Source: Planococcus maitriensis
GTDB taxonomy: Bacteria > Bacillota > Bacilli > Bacillales_A > Planococcaceae
Length of the DNA: 64,000 nt
Direction: 5' to 3'
NCBI RefSeq assembly: GCF_003289925.1
Contig: NZ_QLZQ01000006.1
Span: forward strand, 1 to 64,000
Below, in pieces: positions 35,680-47,732 of this stretch. Below the pieces are notes generated by a model. It ran no database searches, had not been told where the DNA came from, and saw only the letters and a list, made by a program, of their open reading frames with translations. Position 1 is the first letter of the stretch. Each line of letters starts with the position of its first letter. The position numbers and the translations under genes are program-made.

Positions 35680-37254
35680 TTAGTTATGTCCATGCTTTTC
35701 CATTAGGGTTGTGCGTTTAGACCATAAAACGAATAGTATTGCGAGTACAATAGCTACCGTCCCCAGAGCGATCGGCAGGGATCCGGTGAACCCTATGACG
35801 ATATACCCTACTGCTGCAATCGCTGCAGAGGTCAATGCATAAGGAAGCTGTGTCACGACGTGGTCCATATGGTTGCTTCCTGCGCCCGTCGACGACAGGA
35901 TGGTCGTATCCGAGATCGGTGAACAATGGTCCCCGAACACTGCCCCTGCCAAGACTGCAGACAAGGAAGCGAGCAAGAGTTCAGGTTCCGCCTGGATCAT
36001 GATCGCCCCGGCAATCGGCAGCAAGATCCCGAACGAGCCCCAGGAAGTGCCCGTTGAAAATGCCATGACGCCAGCCAGCAAGAACAGCAGGACCGGCAGG
36101 ACACTTGTCGGCACATTGCCGCGAGCGACAGCGTCAGCTAGGTAAGTACCCGTTTCCAATGCGCCGATCAAATACGTCAGCGACCAGGCAAAGACCAGGA
36201 TGAAGACAGCTCCTGCCATCGATCGGATTCCCGCCCAGATGCCCCTGGCGATCCAATAGGCTTCCGCCGCTTCGTTGCGTTTGATTTGCAGCGCGTAAAG
36301 GAGGATCGCAGCAAGTGCGCCGATGATTCCTCCAGTAATCAAGGAAAGCGGAACGTCGGTGTTTTCAAAAATAAGCCAGATGTCGAACACTTTGCCGGCA
36401 TTCACATAACCTGTCCATATCATCGCTGCGACCGTCCCTACAATCAATAATAAGATCGGCAGCAGTAAATCACGGACGCGGCCATGTGAATGGCTCGGGA
36501 AATCTTCTTTCATTTCCCCCGGAATCACTTTATCCGGATTGAATAGCTGGCCTTCTGTAATCGCCAAGCGCTCATGCTTTTTCATTTCCCCGAAGTCCAC
36601 ATCACGGATTGCGACGAAAAATACGATTGCAAGCGCTGCGATAACGTAGAAGTTCATCGGTGCCATCCACAGGAATGCTTCCAGTGCCGAATAATCCAGG
36701 AAGGTCTGACCCGCCAGAATCGTGCCGATAATGCCGATGATCGCAGCCCCCCAGCTCGATACGGGTGATACGACACAAATCGGTGCAGCGGTCGAATCGA
36801 TGAAATAAGCAAGTTTCGCACGCGATACTTTATAGCGGTCCGTAATCGGACGTGCCACTTGACCGACCGCCAATGCATTGAAATAATCATCGATGAAAAT
36901 CAAGACACCGAGAAACACGGTAACCACTTTAGCACCGCGTCGCGTTTTCACACGTGCAGATGCCCAGTCGGCGAACGCATGGCTGCCTCCTGACAAGCTG
37001 ACGAATGCTGTAATGATACCGAGCAGCAATAGGAACAAAATGATGAAAACATTGTAAGCGTTAAAGCCCCCGTCCCAAAAGATTACCGCAAACGAAGTGA
37101 ACAATTCGTTCAAGGCGGCCATTGGCGCAAACGACGTCAAGATGAGTGCAGCCGCCACGATGCCTACGCCAAGCGATAATAATACGCGCCGCGTCAACAG
37201 CACCATCGCAATCGCGATAATCGGCGGCAACACCGAAAAGATTGTATTTTCCAT
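35680..37254 (-). CDS. lysW: NhaC-family transporter under lysine riboswitch (predicted lysine transporter LysW)
   Basis: 524 residues with about twelve membrane helices, of the NhaC Na+/H+ antiporter family (IDDYFNALAVG near residue 125, and the segment SPISDTTILSSTGA). NhaC-type proteins include Na+/H+ and malate/lactate exchangers, but members behind L-box riboswitches are predicted lysine importers (LysW). The aptamer and terminator lie 50-300 bp upstream. A start with GGAGG is found at 37254. The lysine role is inference from regulation; sequence alone would not show it. Confidence 0.88.
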   Translation of the reverse strand: MENTIFSVLPPIIAIAMVLLTRRVLLSLGVGIVAAALILTSFAPMAALNELFTSFAVIFWDGGFNAYNVFIILFLLLLGIITAFVSLSGGSHAFADWASARVKTRRGAKVVTVFLGVLIFIDDYFNALAVGQVARPITDRYKVSRAKLAYFIDSTAAPICVVSPVSSWGAAIIGIIGTILAGQTFLDYSALEAFLWMAPMNFYVIAALAIVFFVAIRDVDFGEMKKHERLAITEGQLFNPDKVIPGEMKEDFPSHSHGRVRDLLLPILLLIVGTVAAMIWTGYVNAGKVFDIWLIFENTDVPLSLITGGIIGALAAILLYALQIKRNEAAEAYWIARGIWAGIRSMAGAVFILVFAWSLTYLIGALETGTYLADAVARGNVPTSVLPVLLFLLAGVMAFSTGTSWGSFGILLPIAGAIMIQAEPELLLASLSAVLAGAVFGDHCSPISDTTILSSTGAGSNHMDHVVTQLPYALTSAAIAAVGYIVIGFTGSLPIALGTVAIVLAILFVLWSKRTTLMEKHGHN

Positions 37255-37297
37255 AATTAGATTTCCTCCTATTCGTTTTGATGGTAAGGCCTAGACC

Positions 37298-37332
37298 AAA
37301 AAAAGCCGGTTTATCCAATGGATAAACCGGCT
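37298..37332 (-). terminator. Riboswitch-controlled terminator upstream of lysW
   Basis: Perfect 13-bp stem (AGCCGGTTTATCC arms, 37304-37316 with 37320-37332) followed by seven T on the minus strand, 43 bp before the lysW start. It is the off-state hairpin of the lysine riboswitch. Confidence 0.92.
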
Positions 37333-37369
37333 CTCTACAATTCGTCTGTGTGCACAAGCATCAAACAAC

Positions 37370-37545
37370 CCTGTAGCTCTCCATTCGCAGCACGCTGCAA
37401 ATGACAGTGGCATTCCTGTTCGAAATGCCCCCAATCGCCGCTCCTTGACCCGGAAACGGAAATTTCGGCAAGCTTCCCTTTCGAATGTGGTCTACGCGGT
37501 CAAACTCGCACATTCTACTGATGAAGGCTGCAGCCTCTACCCATC
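37370..37545 (-). promoter_or_regulatory. Lysine riboswitch (L-box)
   Basis: On the minus strand the order of conserved L-box blocks is present: TAGAGGCTGCAGCCTTCATCAGTA at the 5' side, GAAAGGGAAGCTTGCCGAAA in the middle, GGGGCA...TGCCACTGTCA in the 3' part and GAGAGCTAC closing the P1 helix. Lysine binding would favour the terminator at 37298-37332 and switch off the transporter. Confidence 0.9.
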
Positions 37546-37618
37546 GATATCTAATTCATAAAAAGCATAGCCCAAAAAAAGCTTGAAATCAACTAACAGT
37601 CCATTTTGAATGTTTCTA

Positions 37619-38962
37619 CTATTTAACGGTTTTCATACGGAAATAATCACTGAAGACGTCGCGCAGGAACTCCGGCATGAAATAGCTCTTGGGCGCACGT
37701 TTCAAGGCCGGGAAGAAATAGCCGAACGTGAACAGGTCGAGTGTCGCCAGCCGATAGATGCGATCGGGGTCGGCAGGCTTGCCCCCGACTACTAATTGAT
37801 GATCGTGCATATGCATTCCACTATGGATCATGCGGCCGAACACTGCCCCCCTAAAGCCCATCCCTTTCAGCTCTAATTGCGGCCAATCCTCGTTCAGCGA
37901 CTGAAGATAAATTTCCTTTAGCTCTGCGCCGCTAAGGTCGATGACGCAAGGGTTGATCGGATGCGGCAGCATGCGATGGAAGTCATAGCGCGTCATCTCC
38001 CCTTGCGGCATGTCCTCCATGAAAATGCCGGCATTGAACAACCCGCAATCCGCCGATGCGAATGAAACCAGGGCATCGCCGAATAATTCCGCCATCGGAG
38101 ACGGCTCGAACCATTCGGCTTTCAAATGGCGTTCGTTATAGAACACTGTTTCAGCCATTTGCTGCTTGCCGACACCAACCAAGTATTCATTGAAGCCTTC
38201 ATCGGCTTCGGGCAGCTGGTCTGTCTCAATCACTTCTGCCCTCATCTTGCGTGTCGCTATATCGATTTCAATATGGCCGACATAATAGCCGAACTTGCCG
38301 GCGGCACCGAGCAATGTGCCTCCGATTTCTTTTCCTTGATGGAACAAATGGTGCGTATGCGCCCCCAGGATGATGTCGAGTTCTGGACATTCCACTGCCA
38401 AAAGTTCATCTTCCCTGATGCCAAGATGGGACATGCAGATGAGAAAATCGACCGACTGGCGGATTTCCGCCGCTTCCCGTTTAATGGCTTCACGGCCGCT
38501 CGTCACTTCCCAGCCAAGACGGCGGTAAAACGGGGTGAATTCTGCCGTTGCGGCGATGAGCCCGATTTTCGTTCCATCTTTCGTCTCAAGAATATGATGC
38601 GGATGCGCCCATTCCGGCTGATTGCCGTTTAAGTCCACTAAATTAGCGACCACGACAGAAAAATCAGCCTGCACATATAATTCGTCCAGTTCCGTTTTGG
38701 ACAGCGTAATCCCTTCATTATTGCCGATGGTCACCGCATCGTATCCCGCTTCATTGAGCAGCTGGACATTGCCTTTGCCGGCTGTCCCTTCAGTGAAAGG
38801 ATGCGAGCGGTCAGCGTGGTCCCCGATGTCGAGCACCAAACACACATCGCCCGCCGCTTCGTGCCAGCGCCTGCGCTCCAGCAGCAAGGATTTAATACGC
38901 GGCCAGTGCGCAAAATGGCTATGCAAATCGTTTGTATGATAAATATGGATGGTTTCACTCAT
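37619..38962 (-). CDS. yunD: Metallophosphoesterase / 5'-nucleotidase-like protein (YunD)
   Basis: 447 residues. N-terminal calcineurin-like domain with metal-binding motifs HTNDLHSHF, DIGDHADRS, GNNEG (where GNHE is usual) and GAHTHH; C-terminal 5'-nucleotidase domain. It has no signal peptide, so it acts in the cytoplasm on nucleotides or nucleotide sugars. It corresponds to B. subtilis YunD, and lies upstream-to-downstream with yunE and yunF as there. GAGGTG precedes the ATG at 38962. Confidence 0.9.
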   Translation of the reverse strand: MSETIHIYHTNDLHSHFAHWPRIKSLLLERRRWHEAAGDVCLVLDIGDHADRSHPFTEGTAGKGNVQLLNEAGYDAVTIGNNEGITLSKTELDELYVQADFSVVVANLVDLNGNQPEWAHPHHILETKDGTKIGLIAATAEFTPFYRRLGWEVTSGREAIKREAAEIRQSVDFLICMSHLGIREDELLAVECPELDIILGAHTHHLFHQGKEIGGTLLGAAGKFGYYVGHIEIDIATRKMRAEVIETDQLPEADEGFNEYLVGVGKQQMAETVFYNERHLKAEWFEPSPMAELFGDALVSFASADCGLFNAGIFMEDMPQGEMTRYDFHRMLPHPINPCVIDLSGAELKEIYLQSLNEDWPQLELKGMGFRGAVFGRMIHSGMHMHDHQLVVGGKPADPDRIYRLATLDLFTFGYFFPALKRAPKSYFMPEFLRDVFSDYFRMKTVK

Positions 38963-38975
38963 GTCAAACACCTCA

Positions 38976-39806
38976 TTATGAACTGAAAATTCCTTCGTAA
39001 ATCGAGCGGAGGCCGAGTAATAATAATGCCAGCCGCAGCACGACGACCAGCGTCTCGGATTTAATGCTGCGGTTCAGCTTCGCCCCGATTTTGGCCCCGA
39101 TATAAGCAGAAGGGATGATGGCTATCGTATAGATCCACGGTACATTGCCGAGTGAGATATGCGTGATGGAATTAACGATGGCAGACAAAAAGACCATCAG
39201 CATCGATGTTCCGACCGCTACATGTGGAGGAAATAAAAACAACAGGATCATGGCAGGCACGAGAATCGAACCGCCGCCGATGCCGAATAGCCCGGAGGCG
39301 AAGCCGATGAAAAATGTTAATGCAAGCGCGAACCACACCGGATAGCCGTAAACGTATTCCTGATCGGCTTTGCGGTCATAAAAGCTTTGCTTCTTGCCGT
39401 TATAGACAAACCAGCGGACCGCTTTCAAGCGATCCCTCAACAATAGAAGGAGCGATAAGAACACCAGTAACAGGCCGAAGTATAATTGAAAGGACGGCAC
39501 ATCGAGGCTGCGATTGACAAAGGCGCCCAAAACCGTGCCCGGCGCGCTGCCAAGAAAGAAAATAAAGCCGCTCCGGTAATCGACCGTCCCAACCTTCATA
39601 TACGCAAGCGTCGACGACAAACCGGTAAAGATCATCATGACCACCGAGAGCCCCACAATCTCCTGCGGGGATAAATCCGGAAATATACTGACGGAAGAGC
39701 TAAGGAACAGCAATGCCGGAACCAAAATGACGCCTCCGCCGAGCCCGATGAGCGCCCCGGTAATCCCTGAAGCCAGCCCGACCAAAAGGAGGATGATGAA
39801 TACCAT
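38976..39806 (-). CDS. yunE: TauE/SafE-family membrane transporter (YunE)
   Basis: 276 residues with about eight membrane helices and two repeats containing GLGGGVILVPALLF and GIGGGSILVPAMIL. TauE/SafE members move sulfite, sulfonates or similar anions. Its ATG overlaps the TGA of yunF (TGATG), so translation is coupled. yunD starts 14 bp after this gene. The substrate is unknown. Confidence 0.9.
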   Translation of the reverse strand: MVFIILLLVGLASGITGALIGLGGGVILVPALLFLSSSVSIFPDLSPQEIVGLSVVMMIFTGLSSTLAYMKVGTVDYRSGFIFFLGSAPGTVLGAFVNRSLDVPSFQLYFGLLLVFLSLLLLLRDRLKAVRWFVYNGKKQSFYDRKADQEYVYGYPVWFALALTFFIGFASGLFGIGGGSILVPAMILLFLFPPHVAVGTSMLMVFLSAIVNSITHISLGNVPWIYTIAIIPSAYIGAKIGAKLNRSIKSETLVVVLRLALLLLGLRSIYEGIFSS

Positions 39807-40666
39807 CAGAACCCGCCTTCGAACAGGTCAAGCTGCTTCGGGGACAGTCCCTCGAAACTTAAACCATTCAGTTCCTGGAATTCTTTTGCATCGCCCGCTG
39901 CATGCCCGCCTGAATTATTATTGAAGATGACGTACACCTTTTCCGCCTGCTGTTCCAGGCGCTTCACCGCCCGGCTGATCTCGTTCAATTCCTCGCGGTT
40001 GTAGTCATATAGATAGCGCACTTCCCGCCATTTTTCGGCATTTCCGGGATTCAGCCAGCCATGGACATTGCGCCCATGCAGGCGCAGCAGCACTTTGTCT
40101 TTGCGGCTGGATTCGGGGACGAGCGGAATCGATCCGTCCCCTGCTTGTGGTTCATCACAGACCGAATGGATCAAGCCGTTTTCACGGAGAAAGTCCAGCG
40201 TCTTTTCTTTCATGCCGTCTGCATACCAGGATTGATGGCGGAACTCAATCGCCAAGTCGAATTCCTGCAGCTCCGCAATGATTGAGCGGATTTCATCGAC
40301 ATGATCTTTCTGGCAGTCGAACCAGGGCGGAAATTGCAACAGCACCATCGCCAGTTTCCCCGCCTCTTTAAGCGGCCTGACAGACAACCTGTAAGCTTCA
40401 AACATCTCCTCTCGGCTGGCAAATGGATTTTCACCGCGCTGATGCCCGGTCATGCCTTGATACGCTTTTACGACGAATTGGAAACCGTCCGGCGTTTCGC
40501 GGATCCATTTACTGATATTGCGCTCAGGCTGGACCGCATAAAATGAAGAATCCAGCTCCACAATCGGAAAATGCGCACTGTAATCGACTAATTTATCTCT
40601 TTGTTTCGAGCCGGGGCTATAGACATCCGGATGGTCTCCCCAGCCCGTTAAACCAACATAAATCAT
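39806..40666 (-). CDS. yunF: DUF72 protein (YunF)
   Basis: 286 residues; TIM-barrel-like DUF72 family. N-terminal YVGLTGWGDHPDVY, central FVVKAYQGMTGHQR and FDLAIEFRHQSWY, later VLLRLHGRN and YVIFNNNSGGHA are family hallmarks. Biochemical function unknown. The ATG at 40666 is chosen for GGAGG with seven bases spacing; an ATG two codons earlier is too close. First gene of the yunF-yunE-yunD run. Confidence 0.9.
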   Translation of the reverse strand: MIYVGLTGWGDHPDVYSPGSKQRDKLVDYSAHFPIVELDSSFYAVQPERNISKWIRETPDGFQFVVKAYQGMTGHQRGENPFASREEMFEAYRLSVRPLKEAGKLAMVLLQFPPWFDCQKDHVDEIRSIIAELQEFDLAIEFRHQSWYADGMKEKTLDFLRENGLIHSVCDEPQAGDGSIPLVPESSRKDKVLLRLHGRNVHGWLNPGNAEKWREVRYLYDYNREELNEISRAVKRLEQQAEKVYVIFNNNSGGHAAGDAKEFQELNGLSFEGLSPKQLDLFEGGF

Positions 40667-40851
40667 CGCCATGCCTCCATTTTCGTTATTATTTTATGAT
40701 AGCATAGAAAAAAACAGGCGTCCTTTTTGAGAAGCGCCCATAACAGATTGTTTCACGATATACACCTTTCCATTTTCTCCCCGGGGTATTCACTTCATTC
40801 AAGCTATATCCGGTGAAGAATGCGATTCAATTTCAGTGAACATAAAAAATA

Positions 40852-40883
40852 AGCTTTGGCCACTTCTAAAGTTTGCCAAAGCT
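40852..40883 (-). terminator. Terminator of the small gene at 40.9 kb
   Basis: AGCTTTGGC / GCCAAAGCT arms with a 14-nt loop and TTATTTTT on the minus strand. Confidence 0.72.
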
Positions 40884-40905
40884 CATTTTTGTCGGGTTCA
40901 GCCTC

Positions 40906-41091
40906 TTAGAATAGACCTCCGAGACCCCCACCGCCGATTTTGGATTTTGCAAGATCCATCAATTCGTCCTTTTCACTTTCATCAATCTTGCCGTCTTCAT
41001 ACGCCTGCTTGACTTGGGTGACAATTTCTTTCGCTTCCCCCATGTCGGCATTGCTGATTTTTTCTTTTAAGGAATCGAACACTTGACTCAT
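40906..41091 (-). CDS. Small hypothetical protein
   Basis: About 61 residues (MSQVFDSLKEKISNADMGE...), amphipathic helices with many Lys/Glu, ending in the Gly-rich tail IGGGGLGGLF. No family recognised. AGGAGG lies seven bases before the second of two adjacent ATGs. It has a terminator of its own and stands between yunF and the suf operon. Could be a cytoplasmic small acidic protein; nothing more can be said. Confidence 0.7.
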   Translation of the reverse strand: MSQVFDSLKEKISNADMGEAKEIVTQVKQAYEDGKIDESEKDELMDLAKSKIGGGGLGGLF

Positions 41092-41177
41092 CATAAAACC
41101 TCCTTGAATATTGTCTTCCTTATACCTTTACCCTTCTATCAGGCATTCAAACAAACCTGCAGCATTCAGCCGAAAAC

Positions 41178-41214
41178 AAAAAAGCTTGCCGCGGCCAAGG
41201 CCACAGCAAGCTTT
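41178..41214 (-). terminator. Terminator of the suf operon
   Basis: AAAGCTTGC...GGCC AAG GCC...GCAAGCTTT two-part stem, 9 bp after the sufB stop, with a T6-rich tail on the minus strand. Confidence 0.8.
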
Positions 41215-41222
41215 AAATGTCA

Positions 41223-42620
41223 TTAACCGATGGACCCTTCCATCTCGAACTTGATGAGACGGTTCATTTCGACTGCGTACTCCATCGGCAATTCTTTTGT
41301 GAATGGCTCGATGAAGCCCATGACGATCATTTCCGTCGCTTCTTGTTCAGAAACGCCGCGGCTCATCAGATAGAACAATTGCTCTTCAGAGACTTTCGAC
41401 ACTTTCGCTTCATGTTCAAGCGAAACGTTATCATTCATGATCTCGTTATAAGGAATTGTATCGGATGTTGACTGGTTATCCATGATCAAGGTATCGCATT
41501 CGATATTCGACCGTGCGCCGTCCGCTTTGCGGCCGAAATGCACGATTCCGCGGTAGGAAACTTTCCCGCCTTGTTTCGAAATCGATTTCGAGACGATCGA
41601 TGAAGAAGTGTTCGGCGCCAAGTGGATCATTTTCGCGCCTGCATCCTGGTGCTGGCCTTTACCGGCGATCGCAATCGACAAAGTCATGCCGCGTGCGCCT
41701 TCGCCTTTAAGGAAGACTGCAGGATATTTCATCGTCAATTTCGAACCGATGTTGCCGTCAATCCATTCCATCGTGCCGTTCGCGTCTACGAAAGCACGTT
41801 TCGTTACTAGGTTATAAACGTTATTCGCCCAGTTTTGGATCGTTGTATAGCGGCAATAGGCATCTTTTTTCACGATGATTTCAACAACTGCAGAGTGCAG
41901 GGAGTTCGTCGTGTAGACAGGAGCTGTACAGCCTTCTACGTAATGGACGCTTGCGCCTTCGTCGACGATGATCATCGTGCGCTCGAATTGGCCCATGTTT
42001 TCCGAGTTGATGCGGAAATAGGCTTGCAACGGCGATTCCACTTTGATGCCTGGCGGTACGTAGATGAACGAACCACCCGACCAGACAGCCGTGTTCAGTG
42101 CAGCAAATTTATTGTCCGCTGCTGGAATGACTGTCTGGAAGTTTTCTCTGAAGAGGTCTTCGTTTTCACGAAGTGCCGCATCTGTGTCTTTAAAGACGAT
42201 GCCCATTTCTTCCAAGTCTTCTTTCATGTTGTGGTAAACCACTTCGGATTCATACTGTGCAGAGACACCAGCAAGGTATTTCTGTTCAGCTTCAGGGATA
42301 CCCAATTTATCAAATGTACGCTTGATTTCTTCCGGGACTTCATCCCATGAAGTCTGGCTCGCTTCAGACGGTTTGACGTAATACGTGATTTCGTCAAAAT
42401 CCAATGAATTCAAATCTCCGCCCCATTGCGGCATTGGCATGGAATAGAATAGTTTCAACGCTTTCAGGCGTGACTCGAGCATCCATTCCGGCTCTTCTTT
42501 AATCTTTGAAATTTCTCTGACAATGTCTTCCGTCAGACCGCGTTTGGATCTGAAGATGGAGACGTCCTTGTCATGGAACCCATATTTATAATCTCCGATT
42601 TCCGGCATTTTTTTCGCCAT
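41223..42620 (-). CDS. sufB: Fe-S cluster assembly scaffold SufB
   Basis: 465 residues, the normal length. The C-terminal beta-helix core contains the conserved segments [41 protein letters not shown] and an Glu/His-rich interface with SufD. With SufC and SufD it forms the scaffold on which clusters are built. The ATG at 42620 has GGAGG nine bases upstream; the frame continues upstream without a site. It is the last gene of the operon sufCDSUB. Confidence 0.96.
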   Translation of the reverse strand: MAKKMPEIGDYKYGFHDKDVSIFRSKRGLTEDIVREISKIKEEPEWMLESRLKALKLFYSMPMPQWGGDLNSLDFDEITYYVKPSEASQTSWDEVPEEIKRTFDKLGIPEAEQKYLAGVSAQYESEVVYHNMKEDLEEMGIVFKDTDAALRENEDLFRENFQTVIPAADNKFAALNTAVWSGGSFIYVPPGIKVESPLQAYFRINSENMGQFERTMIIVDEGASVHYVEGCTAPVYTTNSLHSAVVEIIVKKDAYCRYTTIQNWANNVYNLVTKRAFVDANGTMEWIDGNIGSKLTMKYPAVFLKGEGARGMTLSIAIAGKGQHQDAGAKMIHLAPNTSSSIVSKSISKQGGKVSYRGIVHFGRKADGARSNIECDTLIMDNQSTSDTIPYNEIMNDNVSLEHEAKVSKVSEEQLFYLMSRGVSEQEATEMIVMGFIEPFTKELPMEYAVEMNRLIKFEMEGSIG

Positions 42621-42640
42621 CGTCGTTCCTCCGTTCTCTG

Positions 42641-45601
<2,961 letters not shown>

Positions 45602-45619
45602 GTTAGTCTCTCCTTCCAA

Positions 45620-46399
45620 TTATGCTTCTTGTCCGACAGTCTCGTCTTCGATGCCGAGTTCCGTCTTGATCCAGTCATAGCCTTCAGCTTCCAGTTTATG
45701 GGCAAGCTCAGGACCGCCGGATTTCACGACGCGGCCTTGCATCATGACATGGACATGATCTGGCGTGATGTAGTTCAACAGGCGCTGATAGTGAGTGATG
45801 ATCAGGCAGCCGAAGTTCTCGCCTTTCATTTGGTTAATGCCTTCAGATACGACTTTCAAAGCATCGATATCGAGCCCGGAGTCAATTTCATCGAGTACGG
45901 CAAATGTCGGTTTGATCATCATCATCTGAAGGATTTCGTTGCGTTTCTTCTCGCCGCCGGAGAATCCTTCATTCAAGTAACGCTGCGCCATGTCCTGGTC
46001 CATCGCAAGAGTTTCCATCTTGCTGTCAAGTTCACGGATGAATTTCATCAATGAGACTTCATTGCCTTCTTCGCGGCGGGCGTTCATCGCAGAGCGCATG
46101 AAGTCAGCATTGGTGACGCCCGAGATTTCACTCGGGTACTGCATAGCTAGGAAAAGGCCCGCACGCGCGCGCTCATCGACTTCCATCGCCAATACGTCCT
46201 CCCCGTCCAATTCGATCGTGCCTTGTGTTACTTCATATTTTGGATGCCCCATGATAGCTGATGCCAAGGTGGATTTCCCTGTACCGTTCGGCCCCATGAT
46301 GGCATGGATTTCGCTCGTATTAATAGTTAAGTTTACACCTTTTAAAATCTCTTTTCCTTCGATTTCAACGTGTAGATCTTTAATGACCAAAGTTGACAT
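45620..46399 (-). CDS. sufC: Fe-S assembly ATPase SufC
   Basis: 259 residues of ABC-ATPase type: Walker A GPNGTGKST (~residue 36), signature FSGGEKKR, Walker B FAVLDEIDSGLD. It gives energy for conformational changes in the SufBCD scaffold; it is soluble and not a transporter. First gene of sufCDSUB. GGAGG is seven bases before the ATG. Confidence 0.97.
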   Translation of the reverse strand: MSTLVIKDLHVEIEGKEILKGVNLTINTSEIHAIMGPNGTGKSTLASAIMGHPKYEVTQGTIELDGEDVLAMEVDERARAGLFLAMQYPSEISGVTNADFMRSAMNARREEGNEVSLMKFIRELDSKMETLAMDQDMAQRYLNEGFSGGEKKRNEILQMMMIKPTFAVLDEIDSGLDIDALKVVSEGINQMKGENFGCLIITHYQRLLNYITPDHVHVMMQGRVVKSGGPELAHKLEAEGYDWIKTELGIEDETVGQEA

Positions 46400-46668
46400 G
46401 TAAATACCTCCATAATGTTATTGAAGAATGCCCTGCACTCTTAATTAGTATCATTCTAATCTTAACTTATATTCACTTCAGTAGCAAATGTTTAAATCGG
46501 CTGCATACTCTTGCCAAAAACCATTTTGAAATCCGGATTTCCTGCTGTCGGAAAGCTGAAACCCGAGATTCTTGATGATTTCCTGCATTTTCATTGAAGT
46601 TAGGCTAAATGAGAATTCATTTCAATAAACTTTGCCGTAAACGCCGGATTGCCATTGCTTGGGCATAG
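46400..46668. other. Non-coding region upstream of the suf operon
   Basis: No gene with a credible start is visible. It must hold the suf promoter on the minus strand, but I find no convincing -35/-10 pair. A weak Fur-like stretch lies near 46440-46455 and a perfect 14-bp palindrome GAAATCCGGATTTC at 46528-46541; neither has an assigned role. Confidence 0.4.
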
Positions 46669-46699
46669 AAAAACCGGACAGAGGATTCCCTCTGTCCGG
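46669..46699 (-). terminator. Terminator of the orphan small gene
   Basis: A perfect 11-bp stem CCGGACAGAGG with its complement (46674-46684, 46689-46699), ATTC loop and T5 tail on the minus strand. It shows that a transcript reads leftward here. Confidence 0.88.
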
Positions 46700-46744
46700 C
46701 AGCTTCAATTCATGGTCAAATGTATGTGGATCGTTTATCTATTG

Positions 46745-46936
46745 CTACTCGCGGTGCGCTTGGCGCTCGATTTGTGCCGCAACCGACTGGCCTTGGCGAT
46801 AATCCTGCTCCCGGCGCTGTTCAACTTCAAGGATTTTTTGCGGGTCATTTTGGTATTCGTTCAGTCCGTACCCGTGTACGTCTCTGAATGCCTGTTCCAT
46901 TTTTTCCGTCTTTTCAATACCTTGAGAATCGATAAT
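46745..46936 (-). CDS. Small orphan protein, probable ATT start
   Basis: A 63-residue frame (hydrophilic; contains MEQAFRDVHGYGLNEY, then NDPQKILEVEQRREQ and ends AAQIERQAHRE) that lies between a good sigma-A promoter and a perfect terminator on the same strand. No ATG/GTG/TTG occurs at its 5' end; ATT at 46936 has GAAAGGAA six bases upstream. An internal ATG at 46900 would give 51 residues but has only a weak site. It is not similar to any family I know; the second half is rich in Arg/Gln/Glu and likely helical. Either start is possible, so the coordinates at the 5' end are uncertain. Confidence 0.55.
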   Translation of the reverse strand: MIDSQGIEKTEKMEQAFRDVHGYGLNEYQNDPQKILEVEQRREQDYRQGQSVAAQIERQAHRE

Positions 46937-46974
46937 AAACCATTCCTTTCGAGTTTTCGTATTTTACTTTTACA

Positions 46975-47004
46975 AGTATACCCGACTCATAAAGGATTAA
47001 ACAA
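46975..47004 (-). promoter_or_regulatory. Sigma-A promoter of the orphan small gene
   Basis: TTGTTT (46999-47004), 18-nt spacer, TATACT (46975-46980) on the minus strand; transcription would start near 46968, about 32 nt before the ATT codon. Confidence 0.6.
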
Positions 47005-47064
47005 GTTAAATATTCTAATTTATCTGAAAATAGACCTATCGTCATAGTTATTGGAAATATATAG

Positions 47065-47093
47065 AAAAAGCTGTCCGTTATACGGACAGCTTT
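47065..47093 (-). terminator. Terminator of the lipoprotein gene
   Basis: AAAGCTGTCCGT / ACGGACAGCTTT arms with a TAT loop; T5 tail on the minus strand. Confidence 0.88.
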
Positions 47094-47099
47094 CGTAAA

Positions 47100-47630
47100 T
47101 TATTGGCTTACTTCGCTGTAAAGATTAGATGCAATCAAGCCGTTTTCTTCCAACACTTCATTCAAAGCAGCGTCAGCTTCGGCAAATTTGTCTGCAGCCG
47201 CCTGAAAATCAGGTGCTTCTGTATCCAGCTCCTCAGCCTTCATTTCGTAAGATTGTACGATCGAAGCCAATGCCCCCTCGATTTCTTCTTGATGGCCGCT
47301 TAGCGACTCCGGCACTTCGATCGCTTCCACTGCTTGTTTCGCTTGTTCAGCGGATGCAGAAGCCTTCTCCTTCATCTCCGACAGTTCCGCCCCTTTTGGC
47401 AGCGTACTTTCGGCTTGGGCGATTTCGAAGTCGTTCAAGTGCGCATCTTCCTTATTTATATCCTTAGAAACGGATAGATAAAATTGCATCAATTGGCTTT
47501 TGATGCTCTCTTTTCCGGATTCCATCGTGGCTGATCCAGAAGCCGTCTCAGCTGTATCGGTAGATTGTTCGGTTCCGCATGCCGCGAGCAACAAGGCAGC
47601 AGATAAGCCGAGGATTGTGATTTTTTTCAT
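47100..47630 (-). CDS. Lipoprotein of unknown function
   Basis: 176 residues. Signal peptide MKKITILGLSAALLLAAC with lipobox Cys18 as acylation site; a Ser/Thr/Glu linker and then a helical, acidic domain rich in Ala and Glu (many heptad-like runs). It should be anchored on the outer face of the membrane. No family is recognised. Single gene with its own terminator. Acidic residues fit a halotolerant host. Confidence 0.82.
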   Translation of the reverse strand: MKKITILGLSAALLLAACGTEQSTDTAETASGSATMESGKESIKSQLMQFYLSVSKDINKEDAHLNDFEIAQAESTLPKGAELSEMKEKASASAEQAKQAVEAIEVPESLSGHQEEIEGALASIVQSYEMKAEELDTEAPDFQAAADKFAEADAALNEVLEENGLIASNLYSEVSQ

Positions 47631-47700
47631 GTTCGTGCCTCCTGATTTTCATATCCAGCATATGATAGCATAGCCCGATTTATCCGTATAGAGAGCAGGA

Positions 47701-47728
47701 AAAAGCCGGAATTCATTGAATTCCGGCA
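47701..47728 (-). terminator. Terminator of the DAACS transporter gene
   Basis: GCCGGAATT / AATTCCGGC arms around CATTG, with A6 on the plus strand (T6 on the transcript). Confidence 0.85.
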
Positions 47729-47732
47729 TAAT

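Noticed and set aside
46440..46455. Fur-box-like TGATACTAATTA upstream of sufC
   Set aside because: Only about two thirds of the 7-1-7 consensus is matched and no promoter could be placed with it.
46528..46541. Perfect palindrome GAAATCCGGATTTC
   Set aside because: Only 14 bp with no loop, no neighbouring promoter box and no known regulator motif; may be chance.
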